DNA of 17,097 bases from Gemmatimonadales bacterium (GTDB lineage Bacteria; Gemmatimonadota; Gemmatimonadetes; Gemmatimonadales; GWC2-71-9): assembly GCA_013812695.1 (NCBI GenBank), contig JACCSZ010000229.1, positions 1 to 17,097 of the forward strand, in the 5' to 3' direction. Positions 14,978 to 17,097 of the stretch are shown here, one piece after another; the first letter of the stretch is position 1, and every line of letters starts with the position of its first letter. Made by a program: the position numbers and the translations under genes. The notes beneath the pieces are model-generated. The model was not told the origin of the DNA, did no database searches, and saw nothing but the letters and a program-made list of their open reading frames with translations.

Positions 14978-16411
14978 GTGAACGCACGGACCGCGTCGGC
15001 CTTCATCCTGTCGTCCTTGGGTGCCACGGTCGCCAATGCGCAGCAGGCAGTGCTGAATGATCGCGTGGCCAAGGCGATGCCCGCCCAGTACTCGCCCGCC
15101 GACTGCAAGATCAAGCCGGACCACTTCAAGGTCGGCAGTGCCGCCGGCTATCTGAAGACCGCCATCGAGACCGAGGTGCCCGAGAGCAAGACGCGCATCC
15201 TGGGGCAGGGCCAGAAGGTGGTGCTCGAAGCCATCCAGCAGAACGGCCAGGACAAGAACCCCGCGGCCTGGTACTATCTGGGCCGCATCTACCTGCAGCA
15301 AGGCAATCTCCAGCCGGCCGACTCCGCGCTCTCTCGCGCCGAGCAACTGGCGCCGGACTGCGCCAAGGACATCAAGAGCTATCGCCAGAATGCGTGGATC
15401 GCGCTGGTCAAGGCCGGCACCGAGTTCGAGAAGGCGCAGAACACCGACTCCGCCCTCGCCCTCTACCGGCAGGCCGGCACGATCTATCGCGGCTCGCCCA
15501 TCTCGTTCTACCAGACCGCCGCGATCATGAACGACAAAGGGCAGCCGGACAGCGCAGCGTACTACTTCGGCCAGGCCGCGGCGGTGGCGTCGACCTCGAC
15601 CGACACGACGGATATCAAGTATCGGAACCGGTCGGCGTTCAATCAGGGTGCCCTGCTGCTCAATGCCAAGAAGTACGATCAGGCCGCGGTCGTCTTCGAG
15701 CAGTACCTCAAGTGGGCGCCCAGCGACAACGAGGCCAAGCGCGGCCTGGCCACCGCCTACCGCAACACCGGCAAGGTCCAGCAGGCGCAGGCCCTCGAGA
15801 AGGACCTGGTCGCAGCTGGGGGCGCGCCGGGCGCAGGCGGCTCGGCATCGCAGGACCTGATGACCGCCGGCGTGAACGCGTACAAGGACAAGAAGTACGC
15901 CGACGCAGCGACCGCCTTCGAGAAGCTGGCCGCGGCCGAGCCCTACAACCGGGACGCGCTCTCCAACCTGAGCAACACGTACCTCGCGATGAAGGACGGC
16001 CCGAAGCTCGCGGCCACGGCGGCCAAACTGGTGGCCATCGAGCCGCTCAGCGAGAACGCGCTCAAGCTGCAGGGCGAAGGCTACAAGCAGAGCGCCAAGG
16101 TGGACGACGCGATCAAGGTTGCCGAGCAGGTACTGGCGCTCCCGGCCGACGTGACGGCGTCCGACTTCACCACGACGGGAACAGGCGCGACCCTCACGCT
16201 GGCCGCCACCGGCCGCGCGGCCCAGACCGTGACCGGCAAGGCGATCGCGCCCGTCGCGGTGCCGATCAGCGTCGAGTTCCTGAACGGCACCGGCCAGGCC
16301 GTCGTGTCGCAGGAGGCGCAGGTCCCGATGCTGGCCGCGGGGGCGTCGCAGGAGGTCAAGGTGACCGGGCAGGGGGCCGGGATCACGGCGTGGCGCTACA
16401 AGCGGAAGTAG
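14978..16411 (+). CDS. Secreted TPR-repeat protein of unknown function
   Basis: The 477-residue protein begins with a signal peptide: MNAR, a hydrophobic core (about 8-18) and an ANA-Q cleavage site after residue 21. It should therefore be periplasmic or otherwise exported. Several tetratricopeptide-like helical pairs follow, for example AAWYYLGRIYLQQGNLQPAD (96-115), DSALALYRQAGTIYRGSP (157-174), QGALLLNAKKYDQAAVVFEQ (223-242), AGVNAYKDKKYADAATAFEK (297-316) and a last repeat near 325-356. A Gly/Ala linker (281-290) divides the repeats. The C-terminal part (about 395-475) is a beta-rich stretch (TVTGKAIAPVAVPISVEFLN) resembling an FxLYD-type domain by eye. TPR proteins bind other proteins; no partner is evident. 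Lys and Asn are more frequent than in neighbouring proteins. The gene begins four bases after the larC stop with a strong Shine-Dalgarno site. Confidence 0.88.
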   Translation: MNARTASAFILSSLGATVANAQQAVLNDRVAKAMPAQYSPADCKIKPDHFKVGSAAGYLKTAIETEVPESKTRILGQGQKVVLEAIQQNGQDKNPAAWYYLGRIYLQQGNLQPADSALSRAEQLAPDCAKDIKSYRQNAWIALVKAGTEFEKAQNTDSALALYRQAGTIYRGSPISFYQTAAIMNDKGQPDSAAYYFGQAAAVASTSTDTTDIKYRNRSAFNQGALLLNAKKYDQAAVVFEQYLKWAPSDNEAKRGLATAYRNTGKVQQAQALEKDLVAAGGAPGAGGSASQDLMTAGVNAYKDKKYADAATAFEKLAAAEPYNRDALSNLSNTYLAMKDGPKLAATAAKLVAIEPLSENALKLQGEGYKQSAKVDDAIKVAEQVLALPADVTASDFTTTGTGATLTLAATGRAAQTVTGKAIAPVAVPISVEFLNGTGQAVVSQEAQVPMLAAGASQEVKVTGQGAGITAWRYKRK

Positions 16412-16445
16412 GATAGCTCGGAGCCGGCGAGCGGGGACCCACGAC

Positions 16446-16451
16446 GGGAGG
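16446..16451 (+). promoter_or_regulatory. Shine-Dalgarno site for the phenylalanine hydroxylase gene
   Basis: GGGAGG lies eight bases before ATG 16460, in the 48-base gap after the TPR gene. It supports that start. No promoter or terminator is evident in the rest of the gap. Confidence 0.75.
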
Positions 16452-16459
16452 GACCGGTT

Positions 16460-17097
16460 ATGGCGGGAGTGCAGACGGAGCGGACAACCGGGGAGGGGCT
16501 CACGACCACCCGGGCGCCGTACATCGAGCAGGCGCAAGCCGAGGGGCGGCTCTACATCAGCCAGCCGTACGAGCTGTACTCGGAGGCCAACCACGAGGCG
16601 TGGCGGCGCCTGTTCACCCGCATGGACGATCGCTGGCACCGCTATGCCAATCCGAGGTTCCTGCAGGGCATCGATAATCTCTGCCTGGATCCCGCGCGGG
16701 TGCCGAAGCTCGAGGACGTCAACCGATTCCTGAGTCCGCTGACCGGCTTCAAGGCCAAGCCGGTGAGCGGGTACGTTCCGTCCTTCCTGTTTTTCGACTG
16801 CCTCCGAAACCGCGAGTTTCCCACCACCATCACCATCCGGGACGGCGCCTCACTCGACTACCTGCCGGAGCCGGACATCTTCCACGATATCGCCGGGCAC
16901 GTCCCGATGCATACCGACCGGGCGTTCGCCGACACGCTGGTGCGGTTCGGGGATTGCGCGTACACGGCCGCGGAGATCGTGGCGGGCATCAAGGACGAGC
17001 AGGAGCAGATCCGGCGGGTCACCAGCATCTTCAAGGCGCTCGCCCGGTTCTTCTGGTTCACCATCGAGTTCGGCCTGATGCGAAGCCCCGATGGCCG
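16460..17097 (+). CDS. phhA: Phenylalanine 4-monooxygenase, N-terminal part (cut by window end)
   Basis: The first 212 codons are present and open to the window end. The protein belongs to the pterin-dependent aromatic amino acid hydroxylases, which use tetrahydropterin, O2 and non-haem iron to hydroxylate phenylalanine to tyrosine. The diagnostic iron motif is EPDIFHDIAGHVP (137-149), with His142 and His147, and the third ligand is Glu203 in RFFWFTIEFGL (196-206). VSGYVPSFLFFDCLRNREFP (102-121) is the conserved substrate/pterin-side region. There is no regulatory ACT domain before the catalytic domain, as usual for bacterial enzymes. Tryptophan hydroxylase activity cannot be excluded without the C-terminal part. 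The start is supported by GGGAGG eight bases upstream. Confidence 0.93.
   Translation, partial: MAGVQTERTTGEGLTTTRAPYIEQAQAEGRLYISQPYELYSEANHEAWRRLFTRMDDRWHRYANPRFLQGIDNLCLDPARVPKLEDVNRFLSPLTGFKAKPVSGYVPSFLFFDCLRNREFPTTITIRDGASLDYLPEPDIFHDIAGHVPMHTDRAFADTLVRFGDCAYTAAEIVAGIKDEQEQIRRVTSIFKALARFFWFTIEFGLMRSPDG

Noticed and set aside
16412..16459. Terminator or promoter in the gap before the phenylalanine hydroxylase gene
   Set aside because: I saw no convincing hairpin with a T-run or -35/-10 pair; only the Shine-Dalgarno site is supported.
14816..16639. A 607-codon open frame on the minus strand opposite the TPR gene
   Set aside because: It is rich in Arg, Gly, Leu and His with no recognisable domain and lies over a clear TPR gene with a signal peptide. 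Long antisense frames are expected in very GC-rich DNA.
1..17097. CRISPR arrays, insertion sequences, tRNA or rRNA genes
   Set aside because: No direct repeat arrays, terminal inverted repeats with transposase, cloverleaf tRNA sequences or rRNA-like stretches were seen, and gaps between genes are too short to hold them.

Overview
The window is a compact, very GC-rich stretch of bacterial chromosome. All seventeen supported protein genes lie on the + strand, with no RNA gene, mobile element or CRISPR array seen. No gap between genes exceeds about 50 bases, and many neighbours overlap by four bases (ATGA or GTGA). The lipid A genes show a Gram-negative-type outer membrane. Lipid A genes, a bacillithiol enzyme (BshC), a short phenylalanine hydroxylase and very high GC together suggest Gemmatimonadota or a related phylum. 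That placement is inference, since no 16S or other decisive marker is present.

Positions 1-4692 form a lipid A biosynthesis run: the 3' end of fabZ (possibly the FabZ half of an LpxC-FabZ fusion), lpxA, a Gfo/Idh/MocA oxidoreductase in the place occupied by gnnA in some bacteria, lpxB, a DUF374-type acyltransferase and lpxK. The UDP-diacylglucosamine hydrolase step (LpxH/LpxI/LpxG) and Kdo transferase are not in the window.

Positions 4721-9039 hold a glutamate dehydrogenase, the 23S rRNA methyltransferase rlmH, a small SAM-dependent methyltransferase translationally coupled to bshC (last step of bacillithiol synthesis), and a 93-residue membrane-anchored coiled-coil protein of unknown function. 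The methyltransferase-bshC pair is the most interesting local arrangement, because N-methyl-bacillithiol made by a SAM methyltransferase is known from other bacteria.

Positions 9036/9072-13652 hold murJ (lipid II flippase), uvrC (excision nuclease subunit) and a threonine synthase-like PLP enzyme that overlaps uvrC by four bases. Positions 13653-17097 hold a solitary larC (nickel-pincer cofactor synthesis) behind a candidate promoter that would give a nearly leaderless mRNA, a secreted TPR protein of unknown role with a strong Shine-Dalgarno site, and the 5' part of phenylalanine 4-monooxygenase, cut by the window edge.

Most of the window is housekeeping. I did not find a clearly new multi-gene system; the candidates worth following are the coupled methyltransferase-bshC pair, the gnnA-like gene without gnnB, and the orphan larC.
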